NCBI GenBank assembly: GCA_900540345.1
Contig: UQFK01000001.1
Coordinates: 1 to 64,000 of the forward strand
Length of the DNA stretch: 64,000 bases
Source: an uncultured Eggerthella sp.
GTDB lineage: Bacteria > Actinomycetota > Coriobacteriia > Coriobacteriales > Eggerthellaceae
Direction: 5' to 3'
Position 1 is the first letter of the stretch, and each line of letters begins with the position of its first letter. The position numbers and the translations under genes were made by a program. Positions 1 through 8,928 of this stretch are shown here, piece by piece. A model generated the notes under the pieces. That model saw nothing but the letters and a program-made list of their open reading frames with translations, did no database searches and was not told the DNA's origin.

Positions 1-303
1 GAGTATACCATTCATTAACTGGCATACTCGCACGCCCATGACACCTCATCGCTCTCTTCTTTTGCATGTCCGTATTCACTGAAACCAACTGTAAAGGTTT
101 TTACTAAGGGATTTTCGCGCGCAAAAGAGCTGACGGTTAATACCATCCCAAATCGCAAACGCGAACATTCCCCGTAGTCGTTCGAGGACTTTCATTCCCC
201 ATGCAATATATCCGATGAGCAAGACTTACGTATCGCTACTTGTAGAGAAACGCCACCCAGAATGCTCTAATTCATCACACAGATCCCACACATAACGGAT
301 CTC
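1..303. other. Intergenic stretch without recognised gene
   Basis: No open frame with recognisable protein character, tRNA or clear terminator hairpin was seen here. It lies downstream of the leftward C39 peptidase gene, whose TAG stop is at 304-306. The left neighbour is outside the window, so the region could hold its promoter or 3' end. Confidence 0.5.
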
Positions 304-1191
304 CTAGAGAGAAAACGCCCAAAGATTACGTGTCTGGGAAAGGATCTGTGAGAGATCCCACGCTTGTCCTGATCGCTCAGGGCTATTCGGATCACGTATC
401 AGTATGCGCCCAAACGCATCCGTACTCTCAAGTACGATGAAATGGCCAACTGTGGTGAAATCACCTGGCAAAACGCTCACGATGATAGGATGCCCCGCTT
501 CAAGCTCAGCGCGAATGATCGACTCATCAGCAGGCAACTCATGTGAGGTAAGGCCAAGCATGCGTGCACCCTCGGTCATGAACGACCAAGTGGTCATCCC
601 GCTTTCAGTAAACCCTCTCTGTTCGCTAAACGTGGCCATCTGAGCAGGATCGCGATCCTTCTTACCAGTTAGATATACATACACCATCGACATACACGTA
701 GGACCACAGGCAGAATCAGCTATCGTCCCGCCTGCATAAGAACGGTTCGCCCATTCGCTATCGATCTGATAAAGATACGGCATCTTTCCCTTGGTCCACG
801 TGCTCTTATCTGTGCTCTTCACCGCATCATTTTGAGCAACGACACTACCATCACCCGCTCCTTGCGTATCGTCATTGAATGACCCGTAGGCCGCAAGAGC
901 GACAAAGACGACCGCAAGCGCGATAAGGATCTTGGGGAGCAGACGAGTTAGCGAATCTGCTCGCCCGTAAACACGCTGTTGGTGATTGAAGGATCCCTGA
1001 TGATGCGATGAAGGACGACGCTTAAACGTCCTGTTTGAGTCACACCGCTGGTGTTCGGAAAAGATATTCTGCGAAAGACGATCATGCCATTCATTTTCTG
1101 TGCGCGCTTTATAGCGTGCAACATCACGCGAAAAACGATTGGCGGGTACTTCGTGCCAAACGAGCGGCTGATTCTCATAAGACTGCTGCAT
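304..1191 (-). CDS. C39-like (papain-fold) peptidase, membrane-anchored
   Basis: This 295-residue protein has a polar N-terminal region of about 82 residues, one hydrophobic segment (about 83-103, LPKILIALAVVFVALAAYG), a short linker, and a C-terminal peptidase_C39_2-like domain. The domain shows the nucleophile motif ADSACGPTCMSM (Cys about 162), a histidine in VGHFIVLES (about 248), and the following IRDPNSP segment where the third catalytic residue lies. The layout suggests an anchored enzyme with the catalytic domain outside the cell. It is not a C39 domain of a bacteriocin ABC exporter, since no ABC or transmembrane exporter domains follow. It diverges from a VanRS-like two-component pair across a gap of about 180 bp, so a cell-envelope role is plausible but unproven. 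Substrate unknown. Confidence 0.75.
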   Translation of the reverse strand: MQQSYENQPLVWHEVPANRFSRDVARYKARTENEWHDRLSQNIFSEHQRCDSNRTFKRRPSSHHQGSFNHQQRVYGRADSLTRLLPKILIALAVVFVALAAYGSFNDDTQGAGDGSVVAQNDAVKSTDKSTWTKGKMPYLYQIDSEWANRSYAGGTIADSACGPTCMSMVYVYLTGKKDRDPAQMATFSEQRGFTESGMTTWSFMTEGARMLGLTSHELPADESIIRAELEAGHPIIVSVLPGDFTTVGHFIVLESTDAFGRILIRDPNSPERSGQAWDLSQILSQTRNLWAFSL

Positions 1192-1373
1192 TTAACTGCC
1201 CTTTCTCACGATGCAACCTCGCATCTCAATCCTCTCGCAAACCTGCCTTACCCTTCCCATAACAAAGTCTTAAGAATCTCTTAACTTTCCATCAAGTCGA
1301 GGGGCTGTTTGAGACAGAACTGCACAGGGACACTAAAATGGAATCGACATTAAGAACGAGAAAGAGGTCTCAC

Positions 1374-2087
1374 ATGCCACGCTTGTTGGTAACCGATGAT
1401 GACCCGGCCATCGTAGGATTGGTACGGGCTACGCTCGAACCTGAAGGGTTCGATATCGTCGATGCCGCCACGGGCAAAGAGGCAGTTCGCCTGATGCAGG
1501 ATAACAACTTTGACCTGGTCATTCTTGACATCATGATGCCTGAGATGGATGGCCTGGAAGCCTGTCGGCAGATCCGCCTCACTTCCGAGGTGCCCATCAT
1601 CTTCCTCTCTGCAAAAGACGAAGAAGCCGATAAGGTAGTCGGCTTTACGCTCGGCGGTGACGACTATGTGATCAAGCCTTTCAAGCCACGTGAATTGGTC
1701 GCGCGTGTGAAAGCGCGTTTGCGCAGGAGCACAGTAGAGCGGCGAGTCACGGCGAGCGAGCTCTCGGCCGCTGGCATCACCGTTGATCTCCATGCACACC
1801 GCGCGATGCTCTACGATCAGCCTCTTGAGCTGACCCCTAAAGAATTTGGTATCCTTTCTTTGTTGCTTCGTAACACGAGCCGTCCTGTTTCGACCAAAGA
1901 ACTCTTCGAAGAAGTCTGGCATGAAGAATATCGTGCAAGCGATGCGAACACGATCATGGTCCATATTCGTCGCTTAAGAAAGAAGCTCGCTGACATCGAT
2001 TCATCGCAAGCTTTCATTGAGACCGTGTTCGGAGTAGGTTATAAGATCGAAGGAACCTCAGAGCATGCCGCAATCGACGAAGACTAA
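1374..2087 (+). CDS. OmpR/PhoB-family response regulator (VanR-like)
   Basis: The product has 237 residues from the ATG at 1374. This start is preferred over the in-frame ATG at 1338 because AAAGAGG (1361-1367) lies 6 nt before it and the family's N-terminus (MPRLLVTDDDPAIVG) begins there. The receiver domain has acidic residues DDD near the start, the phosphoacceptor Asp in LVILDIMMPEMDG and a conserved Lys in YVIKPF. The C-terminal winged helix (about 135-230) contains LTPKEFGILSLL and the DNA-contacting stretch VMVHIRRLRKKL-like. Its 3' end overlaps the kinase gene by 23 bp, so the pair is co-transcribed. Output genes are unknown; the divergent C39 peptidase is a candidate. Confidence 0.9.
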   Translation: MPRLLVTDDDPAIVGLVRATLEPEGFDIVDAATGKEAVRLMQDNNFDLVILDIMMPEMDGLEACRQIRLTSEVPIIFLSAKDEEADKVVGFTLGGDDYVIKPFKPRELVARVKARLRRSTVERRVTASELSAAGITVDLHAHRAMLYDQPLELTPKEFGILSLLLRNTSRPVSTKELFEEVWHEEYRASDANTIMVHIRRLRKKLADIDSSQAFIETVFGVGYKIEGTSEHAAIDED

Positions 2088-3408
2088 AAGAACCGGCGAA
2101 CAAGCACGTGTTCTGCGTACACGCCTTCTGGGAAGAATGGTGCTCATGCTGGTGGCGTGGTCGGCCCTCTTCTCGCTTCTTTGCGTCTGTTTTGATCTCT
2201 TAATCTCTGATAGTCTAGGCAATCGGGTCGCAGATGAAACTTCAACATGGATATATGCACCAAACACCCTAGAAGAGCTTGGGGTCGATTCCACTATCGT
2301 TGACACGATCATAGAGCAAAGTGATCCAAAAACCCAATCGAGTAGCACCAGCTCAGATGAAGCCCAGCGGCTTTTGGACGAGATCGCTGCAGAACAGTAC
2401 GATTCGCTTGCATCTAAGGTTGGAAGCGAGAATGTCCAAAGCATGCTTACCCCAGATGGACATGTCGCCATACGCGATATCTCTGTCTACAACAGACTCC
2501 GCTCCCTGAAATTACCGCTTGCCATCACGCTCTATGCTATCGGATGTATTGTTATCATCATCCGAACGCTCAATCGTTCCTTGGCTTACTTCAGTAAGCT
2601 TTCGAATGCGATCTCTGATCCTCGCCTGATCGAAGGCGGTCGGGTCGAACTCCCTGAAGAACTTACCATTGCCTCTCAACAGATAGAACTTTTACAGAAA
2701 AAAATACATGATCACGAACAATCTGCCGTGATGGCTGAACAACGCAAGAACGAACTCGTAGCCTATCTCGCGCACGATATTCGTACACCACTCACCTCTG
2801 TTGTTGGCTATTTGAGCTTACTTGCTGAATCTCCCGAACTTCCCCGCGAAAAAAGAGCTGAATTCGCTCAGATCGCGCTTGAGAAAGCAGAAAAGCTCGA
2901 AGCATTGGTTGAAGAATTCTTCGAGATCACACGCTATAATCTCGATGCAATCCTGCTCGAACGTGAAAATGTCGATCTGGCGCTTTTCCTTGAGCAGGTC
3001 GCCGATGAATTCGGTATCTCCGCTCAAGAGAGAGGCATCACCATAACCACTACTGCGCCTGAGGCTATGAGTGCGTTTATCGACTCATCAAAGATGGCGC
3101 GTGCGCTCGGCAATATCGTGAAGAATGCTATCTCCTATGCCGATCCTGAAAGTGAAGTCGAGATGGCTGCCCAAATCGAAGAAGAACAGATCGTGCTGAC
3201 GACCACGAATAGAGGTCGTGAGATATCACCTGTACATTTAGAAGCAATCTTTGAGCGATTCTATCGCGAAGATAAGTCTCGTGGGCAAAGCGCGAACGCA
3301 GGTCTTGGTCTTGCTATCGCACGCGAGATCGTCGAAGCACATGGAGGAACGATCGGCGCTGAAAGCTCCCACGGACTCACTACCTTCATCATTCGGTTAC
3401 CTCAATAG
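2065..3408 (+). CDS. Sensor histidine kinase, VanS-like
   Basis: This 447-residue membrane kinase has a first transmembrane segment near 30-52, an extracytoplasmic domain of about 100 residues, and a second transmembrane segment near 150-168. HisKA follows with the H-box AYLAHDIRTPLTSVVGYLSLL, nearly the VanS signature. The catalytic domain has an N-box (GNIVKNAISYADPE), a D/F region (ERFYREDKSRG) and a G-box (GLGLAIAREIVEAHGG). All residues needed for phosphotransfer are visible. It overlaps the regulator by 23 bp. VanS resemblance is at family level: no vanHAX-type genes lie nearby, so this is probably a general envelope or peptidoglycan stress sensor. Confidence 0.88.
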   Translation: MPQSTKTKRTGEQARVLRTRLLGRMVLMLVAWSALFSLLCVCFDLLISDSLGNRVADETSTWIYAPNTLEELGVDSTIVDTIIEQSDPKTQSSSTSSDEAQRLLDEIAAEQYDSLASKVGSENVQSMLTPDGHVAIRDISVYNRLRSLKLPLAITLYAIGCIVIIIRTLNRSLAYFSKLSNAISDPRLIEGGRVELPEELTIASQQIELLQKKIHDHEQSAVMAEQRKNELVAYLAHDIRTPLTSVVGYLSLLAESPELPREKRAEFAQIALEKAEKLEALVEEFFEITRYNLDAILLERENVDLALFLEQVADEFGISAQERGITITTTAPEAMSAFIDSSKMARALGNIVKNAISYADPESEVEMAAQIEEEQIVLTTTNRGREISPVHLEAIFERFYREDKSRGQSANAGLGLAIAREIVEAHGGTIGAESSHGLTTFIIRLPQ

Positions 3409-3428
3409 CAAGAGAAAAAGAGCTCACA

Positions 3429-4088
3429 TCACGTGAGAACATCATAGAGTGGCGGGATGAGTGGTACTACATACGACAAAACGCACACGACCAAAAAGAA
3501 GATGAGCACGAACACAAACCAACGATTCGCCGTACGTGGTTTGATAAGCGAAAAAGCTTTCTGAATAAACGGGAACACGACAAACACATAGAAAGCCGAA
3601 ACGATCCCGAGAATAACGTCGTTCACAAGCCATGCCTGACCGAAGATGTTGAAAGGTAGGATCGAATTATCCCAAAAGGGATACTTTCCTGTCGCATCAG
3701 GCTGATTGATCAAAAGCCCCATGACCAGCTCAAGCAAAGCACACGCAGCGACTGCGATAACAAAGAACTGCACGATAGCACCCAACATGGTCTTACGCTG
3801 CTCCGCGATATGGATCTTCAAAGGAAAGAGTGTCAGCGTGATGATGACCGTACCGAAGCCATAGACCCAATATGGTACCCAAAGCGGGTCAGTCCATACG
3901 TCATAATCGTCCGCTACAACATGAAACGCCCAGTCCATGAACATGCAATACGGAATCTCAAGCCAATGACCTACAAGCGAGAATACGCAAAAACATATGA
4001 TGATACCGCGCCAGAAGAACCAGGTCTTTGGCGCAAAGTATTTTATCTCGTCCTCTTCTTTGAGCAGAAACGCCTTTGGCTCAGTCAT
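3429..4088 (-). CDS. CmpB-like multi-pass membrane protein (putative ABC transporter permease family PF06541)
   Basis: The 219-residue protein has about six hydrophobic segments and the conserved stretch LPFNIFGQAWLVNDVILG, resembling the CmpB family, which is annotated as 'putative ABC-transporter type IV' although no ATPase partner is established. The start at 4088 is chosen because its ATG overlaps the upstream stop codon (ATGA, 4085-4088), a standard translational coupling arrangement; an ATG 18 nt further upstream is also in frame. The gene is the second of a leftward pair after the patatin gene. The coupling suggests joint function in lipid or envelope metabolism, but that is inference. 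Confidence 0.6.
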   Translation of the reverse strand: MTEPKAFLLKEEDEIKYFAPKTWFFWRGIIICFCVFSLVGHWLEIPYCMFMDWAFHVVADDYDVWTDPLWVPYWVYGFGTVIITLTLFPLKIHIAEQRKTMLGAIVQFFVIAVAACALLELVMGLLINQPDATGKYPFWDNSILPFNIFGQAWLVNDVILGIVSAFYVFVVFPFIQKAFSLIKPRTANRWFVFVLIFFLVVCVLSYVVPLIPPLYDVLT

Positions 4089-5029
4089 CGTAACCACTGC
4101 TGCCAAAGATCGAGTTCACGCTGAGCTTGCGCATAGCCTGATTCATATGATGCTTGCAAAAGATCGAAATCCGTCGTGCGATTGGTCACGTTCATCTCAT
4201 CAGGATAAAAAACATAAGCCGCACCCGATGCTTCAAGACGCTCGATCTGATCGCAAAGTTCGTTATAGAAATAGGGACGATCGATCGTCTGTCGCCAAAC
4301 ATAGGGATGTTTACGGAATGCTGCTTTGAAGACCGTTTGCATACCCTTGCTGATCGGAGTTTTGCGATACCCACGTGGTTGCGTACGAACGATAAAGAAA
4401 CGCTCGTAACCGTCACGAATGGCTGTATCAAGCGGAATACCCCAATTCGTACCAAGGCCACCATCCATATAGGTGTGCTCCCCAATGACCGTAGGAGGCA
4501 TGAAGATAGGCATGGTTGAACTTGCGCGCACACGCAGCATCATATCGCGCAAGGTGGGCATATCTTCCTTCGTCCAAGTTAGCGTCTCACCACTTTCCCA
4601 ATCAAATGCTTCGATGTGGACGTTCGCAGGATTCGCAACGAACATATCCCAGTCGAATTCGAAAAGCTCGCCTGTTCCAACAAGCTCCTCGGCGATGCCT
4701 TCGTAGAGATAATGCGCGTTAAAATAGCCATCCCCCCGTAGGAAGCTTTTCATTCCTCCATAATTCGGGTCACGCAACAGATCTACAAACGATGCCTTCG
4801 TGCGTGGGATGTCGCGCGAAACATAATTAACCGAATGACTTGAACCTGCAGATATACCATATACATCCTTGAAGTTGATGCAATTCTCGAGCAAAGTTAC
4901 GATCGCGCCTGCAGTATAACTTGCACGCATACCCCCGCCCTCGATGACAAGAGCAACGTCGTCTACGTTGATCGAGAGATCTTCGTAGTACTGTTCAAGA
5001 GTGTTCGTTGTCGTTTCAGTCTGTGTCAT
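4085..5029 (-). CDS. Patatin-like phospholipase
   Basis: This 314-residue cytoplasmic-type patatin has the oxyanion hole VIEGGGMRASYTAGA (about residues 29-43), the nucleophile elbow GISAGSS (GxSxG) and the dyad aspartate in DGGLGTNWGIPLD. It lacks a signal peptide and membrane segments. It matches bacterial RssA/YlaK-type lipid acyl hydrolases, which cleave acyl chains from phospholipids or lysophospholipids. It is translationally coupled (ATGA) to the CmpB-like membrane gene and lies downstream of tRNA-Val and its terminator, so it is probably an independent transcription unit. Confidence 0.9.
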   Translation of the reverse strand: MTQTETTTNTLEQYYEDLSINVDDVALVIEGGGMRASYTAGAIVTLLENCINFKDVYGISAGSSHSVNYVSRDIPRTKASFVDLLRDPNYGGMKSFLRGDGYFNAHYLYEGIAEELVGTGELFEFDWDMFVANPANVHIEAFDWESGETLTWTKEDMPTLRDMMLRVRASSTMPIFMPPTVIGEHTYMDGGLGTNWGIPLDTAIRDGYERFFIVRTQPRGYRKTPISKGMQTVFKAAFRKHPYVWRQTIDRPYFYNELCDQIERLEASGAAYVFYPDEMNVTNRTTDFDLLQASYESGYAQAQRELDLWQQWLR

Positions 5030-5082
5030 ACGTCTATTCTAAACCCGCATCCTTCGATACGTGCGCTCGTTCGAAAGCTGTT

Positions 5083-5119
5083 GAAAAGAAAAGACCAGAA
5101 GCATGATGCCTCTGGTCTT
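5083..5119 (-). terminator. Rho-independent terminator of tRNA-Val
   Basis: A 9-bp stem, AAGACCAGA (5091-5099) with TCTGGTCTT (5111-5119), is followed on the minus strand by a T-rich run (complement of 5083-5091). It lies 9 nt beyond the tRNA 3' end. Confidence 0.8.
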
Positions 5120-5127
5120 GCAATCGA

Positions 5128-5202
5128 TGGTGGACGGTACTGGGTTCGAACCAGCGACCCCTGCCGTGTGAAGGCAGTGCTCTCCCGCTGAGCTAACCGT
5201 CC
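5128..5202 (-). tRNA. tRNA-Val (CAC anticodon)
   Basis: The reverse strand folds as a full cloverleaf. The acceptor stem GGACGGT pairs with ACCGTCC, followed by A and an encoded CCA (5128-5130). The anticodon stem CTGCC/GGCAG encloses the loop TTCACAC, giving CAC, which reads GUG valine codons. The T-arm contains the GGTTCGAACC signature. A -10-like TAGAAT lies upstream (5216-5221 on the complementary strand). Confidence 0.96.
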
Positions 5203-5282
5203 GTGAATGTTCCCTATTCTAGCACGATTACCACGCCTGCTCGACAGAATTCGCGCGACGTACGCAGGCAGATGAAGGCTCA

Positions 5283-5771
5283 TTAATCGATGAACTTTGG
5301 GGGCAATTTGCGCGATGGATCAAGGTCATCGATAGCTGCACTGATGGGTTGTAGTGTCGGAGAAACGAACATCTTCGATGTGGCCATACCCAGCAAGCGA
5401 TCCTTTTCATCGAACATCTTAGCTTCGCAAATACAGATCGACCCGCCTCGTTTCACTACGCGTCCCTCACAACGCACCCGGGTCCCCTCTTGCACTGCGC
5501 GCGCAAGATTTGCGTTTTGGTCGAGCGTGATAAAACCAGCATCCTCGGGCATTTCTGCATAGAGCGCCCAATATGCAGCTGTATCCATGATCGATTCATA
5601 GACACCACCGTGCATACCACCAAAGCAATTCATATGCTTGCGTTCGATATCAGCCTCACAGACACACAAACCTTCATCGAGTACCTTGATATCGATGTTG
5701 AGAAGACGAAAATAAGGCCCCTGATTGATGAGCTCCAACACCTCTTCGATATGAGCAGGATTAAGCTTCAT
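5283..5771 (-). CDS. PaaI-type hotdog-fold acyl-CoA thioesterase
   Basis: The 162-residue single hotdog domain has the PaaI-type signature NCFGGMHGGVYESIMDTAAYWA (helix and catalytic region), preceded by CEADIERKHMN. Such enzymes hydrolyse acyl-CoA or acyl-ACP thioesters. A good ribosome site (GAAAGAGAG) precedes the ATG. It follows accDA by 68 nt in the same direction and may be the last gene of the fatty-acid operon, which would fit acyl-chain release or recycling. Substrate not predictable from sequence. Confidence 0.8.
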   Translation of the reverse strand: MKLNPAHIEEVLELINQGPYFRLLNIDIKVLDEGLCVCEADIERKHMNCFGGMHGGVYESIMDTAAYWALYAEMPEDAGFITLDQNANLARAVQEGTRVRCEGRVVKRGGSICICEAKMFDEKDRLLGMATSKMFVSPTLQPISAAIDDLDPSRKLPPKFID

Positions 5772-5839
5772 GGATCTCTCTTTCTTTTATGCAGAAGCGA
5801 ACAATGAGGCTATGCGCCTTCATGCTGCCCTTCTTTGTC

Positions 5840-8443
5840 TTAGAACTTGCGGAAGCGGGCGTAGCGCTGGTTGCGCAGCTCTTCGCCATTCAGTGGCGCA
5901 AGTTCGCGCAAGCTGCGCACAACGAATTCGCGTACGTTCTCAGCAGCTTCTTCAGGGTTTTCATGCGAAGGCTGGGCACCTTCGGAAAGCACTTCTTCGA
6001 TAAGGCCCATCTCGCATGCCTCATCCGCGCTCATCTTCATGACCGCAGCAGCCTCAGCTGCACGGGTTCGATCCTTCCAAAGGATCGATGCAAAGCCTTC
6101 AGGTGAAAGCACAGAATAGACCGCGTGCTTTTGCATGGCAACGCGATTGCCTACCGCAAGTGCAAGCGCACCACCTGATCCGCCTTCTCCGAGCACAACA
6201 CAAATGACGGGCACTTCGATACCAGCGAGCGCCATTAAGTTCTCTGCGATAGCATTGCCCTGTCCGCGCTCTTCAGCCTCGGGACCACAATAGGCACCCT
6301 GTGTATCGACCAAGCACACGATGGGACGACCGAATTTTTCGGCCTGCTTCATAAGACGCAAGCTCTTACGATAGCCTTCGGGCTGTGGGCAACCAAAATT
6401 GCGCGCGATACGCTGATTCAGGTCTTCGCCCTTCTCTTCTGCAACGACCGTAACGGGATAGCCTTGGATCCAACCGATACCGCCGATGATCGCGCCATCG
6501 TCAGCAAATGCACGATCGCCATGAAGTTCGATGAATCCTTCGACCATCGAATCGATGTAGTACTTAGCCGTTGGACGATGTACGTTACGAGCGAGCAGCA
6601 CGCTTTCCCAAGCAGCATTCTCGTCCGCATGGAGATGAGAATCTTCCATAGTAGAAACAGCATCCGGCTTTACACCAGGAGCATCCGCCACGCCACGCTT
6701 AGAAAGCTCTCGACGGATCGCAGACCCCTCGGTCTCTTTACCTAAATTCTTTGAGAACAGCCCGCGAATACCCGAGAAGAGCCCTTTACGATCGTCGCGA
6801 CGGCTTGTTCCCTTGGGCAATGGATGCGCCTGCTGCAACATAGTGTGCGTAGGTTCATAGGAAACTTCACCATCAGGATCTTGGAGACGCTGCTCGATCA
6901 CTCGGCGATTGTAGATCTTCATATCAAGCGTATCTGAATCGGTCTTACCTGCAAGCCTGCGAACAGCAGCAGGGTCGTGGATCGCTTCAAGAGCACGTGC
7001 TTGATCAGAGGCTGCTTCAACCTTTTCGCCATCGAGCGGTTGCTGTGCCATTTGATTGCGGCGCTCCTCCACCGAGGCCATATGAATCGCAAGCGCATGC
7101 GCCAAAAAGCTGCGCAGATCGCATCGATCAACGATCGCGTCGATAAGCCCATGCTCAAGTGCGAATTCTGCAGTCTGAAACCCTTCAGGGAGCGTTTGGC
7201 GAATCGTATCTTCAATAACGCGACGGCCCGCGAAACCAATCATGGCATGTGGCTCAGAGATGACCAGATCGCCTAAGGTGGCAAATGATGCCGTAACGCC
7301 ACCAGTGGTCGGATCAGTGATGACTGAGAAGTATGGCAACCCCGCACGACCATGGCGCTCGATAGCAGCAGAAGTCTTCGCCATCTGCATGAGCGAGAAC
7401 AAGCCCTCTTGCATGCGTGCACCACCCGAACAGGTGAAGATGATGAGCGGTAGACCCATAGCGGTAGCTTGTTCGATAGTACGCGTGATCTTCTCGCCAA
7501 CCACCGTGCCCATCGATCCCATCATGAACGCCGTCTCCATGACAGCGATGGCTACATCCATACCCGCCAAACGCGCCTTACCGCATCGGACCGCCTCTTC
7601 GCGATCGCTCTTCTGGCGCATATCAGCGATCTTCTTGTCATAATCAGGAAAACCGAGCGGATCGGTCTCGGGAAGGCCCGTATGCCATTCCTCGAATGAA
7701 TCTGGATCGAACAGATACGCGATGCGCTCCTCAGAAGTAAGACGGTAGAGCTCGCCACAAGTCGGGCAAGTCCCGCCATCGCTCATGACCGCTTCAGCTT
7801 CATGGAAAAGCTTGCAGTGAGGGCATTTCTTCCATTCGATGGGTGCATCCGCTGCACCGACTTCTTCAGCGATGCTCTCGACCAAGACCCAATTGTTAAG
7901 CGTCTTATCACCTGGCATCGGGCGCAGAACTTTGATGCCCTTTTCAGCAGCCGCACGCAACAAAAGCTCGGTAGCAGCCGCTTCATCGCAGAGCAGCAGA
8001 TAGCGTGCAGCGCATTCTTGCGCTGCAGTAATAAGGGCATATTCGTTGTTGAACAAGCGCTTATCGAACGTTTTGCCAAGCGAAACGACCTGCGCAAAAC
8101 CAGAAAACGAAAATCCGCGTTGTTTATCGGTCGTGCCTGTTACATACACGCTCTCCGCACCGATATTCTTAAATGCGCGCACTGCCTCTTTGAGAGCTGA
8201 GCCATAACCTGCCACCAAAAGCTGCGGTGCGCCAGCATCAGCTGTGTTACCCGTTTCAATAAGTGAGCCGAGCTGATATGCGACCAATGTCGGATCAGCT
8301 TCTGCGACAGAAGTGGGTGCTACTGCCGCCCGCTCGCTCGCAGCGGTTTCTGCGCTCGATACGATGCGCACCACGTTAGGCAACTCTGCACTACTCGAGG
8401 GATCAGCCGATTCGATCTGGATGTACTTCTTGGAAGAGAGCAT
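5840..8443 (-). CDS. accDA: Fused acetyl-CoA carboxylase carboxyltransferase beta-alpha (AccDA) with extra N-terminal domain
   Basis: This 867-residue protein carries both carboxyltransferase subunits in one chain. Residues 207-229 form the AccD zinc ribbon (CPHC...CPTC; C207, C210, C226, C229). About 230-470 is the beta domain, with CSGGARMQEG and PTTGGVTASFA. A charged linker runs to about 600, and 600-867 is the alpha domain, with FIELHGDRAFADDGA, VDTQGAYCGPEAEERGQ and the GGSGGALALAVGNRV region. Catalytic regions look intact. The first 200 residues are not part of normal AccD. About 73-180 resembles the N-domain of biotin carboxylase (LLVAGYGSALKEAVRAF..., then ALITAAQECAARYLL..., then AAAEKGIKVLRP). 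The gene is last of the core fab operon, 24 nt after fabZ, in the position where accC would precede accD in the streptococcal order. Confidence 0.93.
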   Translation of the reverse strand: MLSSKKYIQIESADPSSSAELPNVVRIVSSAETAASERAAVAPTSVAEADPTLVAYQLGSLIETGNTADAGAPQLLVAGYGSALKEAVRAFKNIGAESVYVTGTTDKQRGFSFSGFAQVVSLGKTFDKRLFNNEYALITAAQECAARYLLLCDEAAATELLLRAAAEKGIKVLRPMPGDKTLNNWVLVESIAEEVGAADAPIEWKKCPHCKLFHEAEAVMSDGGTCPTCGELYRLTSEERIAYLFDPDSFEEWHTGLPETDPLGFPDYDKKIADMRQKSDREEAVRCGKARLAGMDVAIAVMETAFMMGSMGTVVGEKITRTIEQATAMGLPLIIFTCSGGARMQEGLFSLMQMAKTSAAIERHGRAGLPYFSVITDPTTGGVTASFATLGDLVISEPHAMIGFAGRRVIEDTIRQTLPEGFQTAEFALEHGLIDAIVDRCDLRSFLAHALAIHMASVEERRNQMAQQPLDGEKVEAASDQARALEAIHDPAAVRRLAGKTDSDTLDMKIYNRRVIEQRLQDPDGEVSYEPTHTMLQQAHPLPKGTSRRDDRKGLFSGIRGLFSKNLGKETEGSAIRRELSKRGVADAPGVKPDAVSTMEDSHLHADENAAWESVLLARNVHRPTAKYYIDSMVEGFIELHGDRAFADDGAIIGGIGWIQGYPVTVVAEEKGEDLNQRIARNFGCPQPEGYRKSLRLMKQAEKFGRPIVCLVDTQGAYCGPEAEERGQGNAIAENLMALAGIEVPVICVVLGEGGSGGALALAVGNRVAMQKHAVYSVLSPEGFASILWKDRTRAAEAAAVMKMSADEACEMGLIEEVLSEGAQPSHENPEEAAENVREFVVRSLRELAPLNGEELRNQRYARFRKF

Positions 8444-8467
8444 AGCTGTACCTTTTTCTGACCTGCG

Positions 8468-8917
8468 TTACTTCTTTGCCATCACATATTTCTGCGTTGC
8501 CTGGGCGCACAATTTATCGCCCTTGTAAGCCTTCACGTCCGCTGCACACATGCGCGGGTTGTTCCGAGTGATGAGCGCCTCAAGACGAATAGTATCACCT
8601 GGGCGAACCTGCTCACGAAACTTCGCCTTATCGATACCGGCGAAGAAACCGAGCGAACCTGCCATATCGTTTTGCGAGAGCAAGCAGCAAGAGGCCGCTT
8701 GCGCCAGTGCCTCCATGATGATGACACCAGGCAAAACGGGATATTCAGGGAAATGTCCCTCGAAAAGCGGCAGATCAGGATCAACATCGAGCTCCGCTAC
8801 GATCGAGACACCAGGTTCACACTCAAGAATACGAGAGACCCACAGGAAAGGATCGCGGTGCGGCAAGAGCTTCTTTACGGTCTCCTGATCACACGGAAAT
8901 GAGATAGTTTCAGCCAC
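8468..8917 (-). CDS. fabZ: 3-hydroxyacyl-ACP dehydratase FabZ
   Basis: The 149-residue hotdog dehydratase has the expected LLPHRDPFLWV start and the catalytic motif FEGHFPEYPVLPGVIIMEALAQAA, which includes the active-site His and Glu. It removes water from 3-hydroxyacyl-ACP in type II fatty-acid synthesis. Translation begins at GTG (8917) behind the strong ribosome site AAAGGAGGG; no ATG fits. In many Gram-positive clusters fabZ sits between accB and accC; both are absent here. Confidence 0.95.
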   Translation of the reverse strand: MAETISFPCDQETVKKLLPHRDPFLWVSRILECEPGVSIVAELDVDPDLPLFEGHFPEYPVLPGVIIMEALAQAASCCLLSQNDMAGSLGFFAGIDKAKFREQVRPGDTIRLEALITRNNPRMCAADVKAYKGDKLCAQATQKYVMAKK

Positions 8918-8928
8918 GATTCCCTCCT

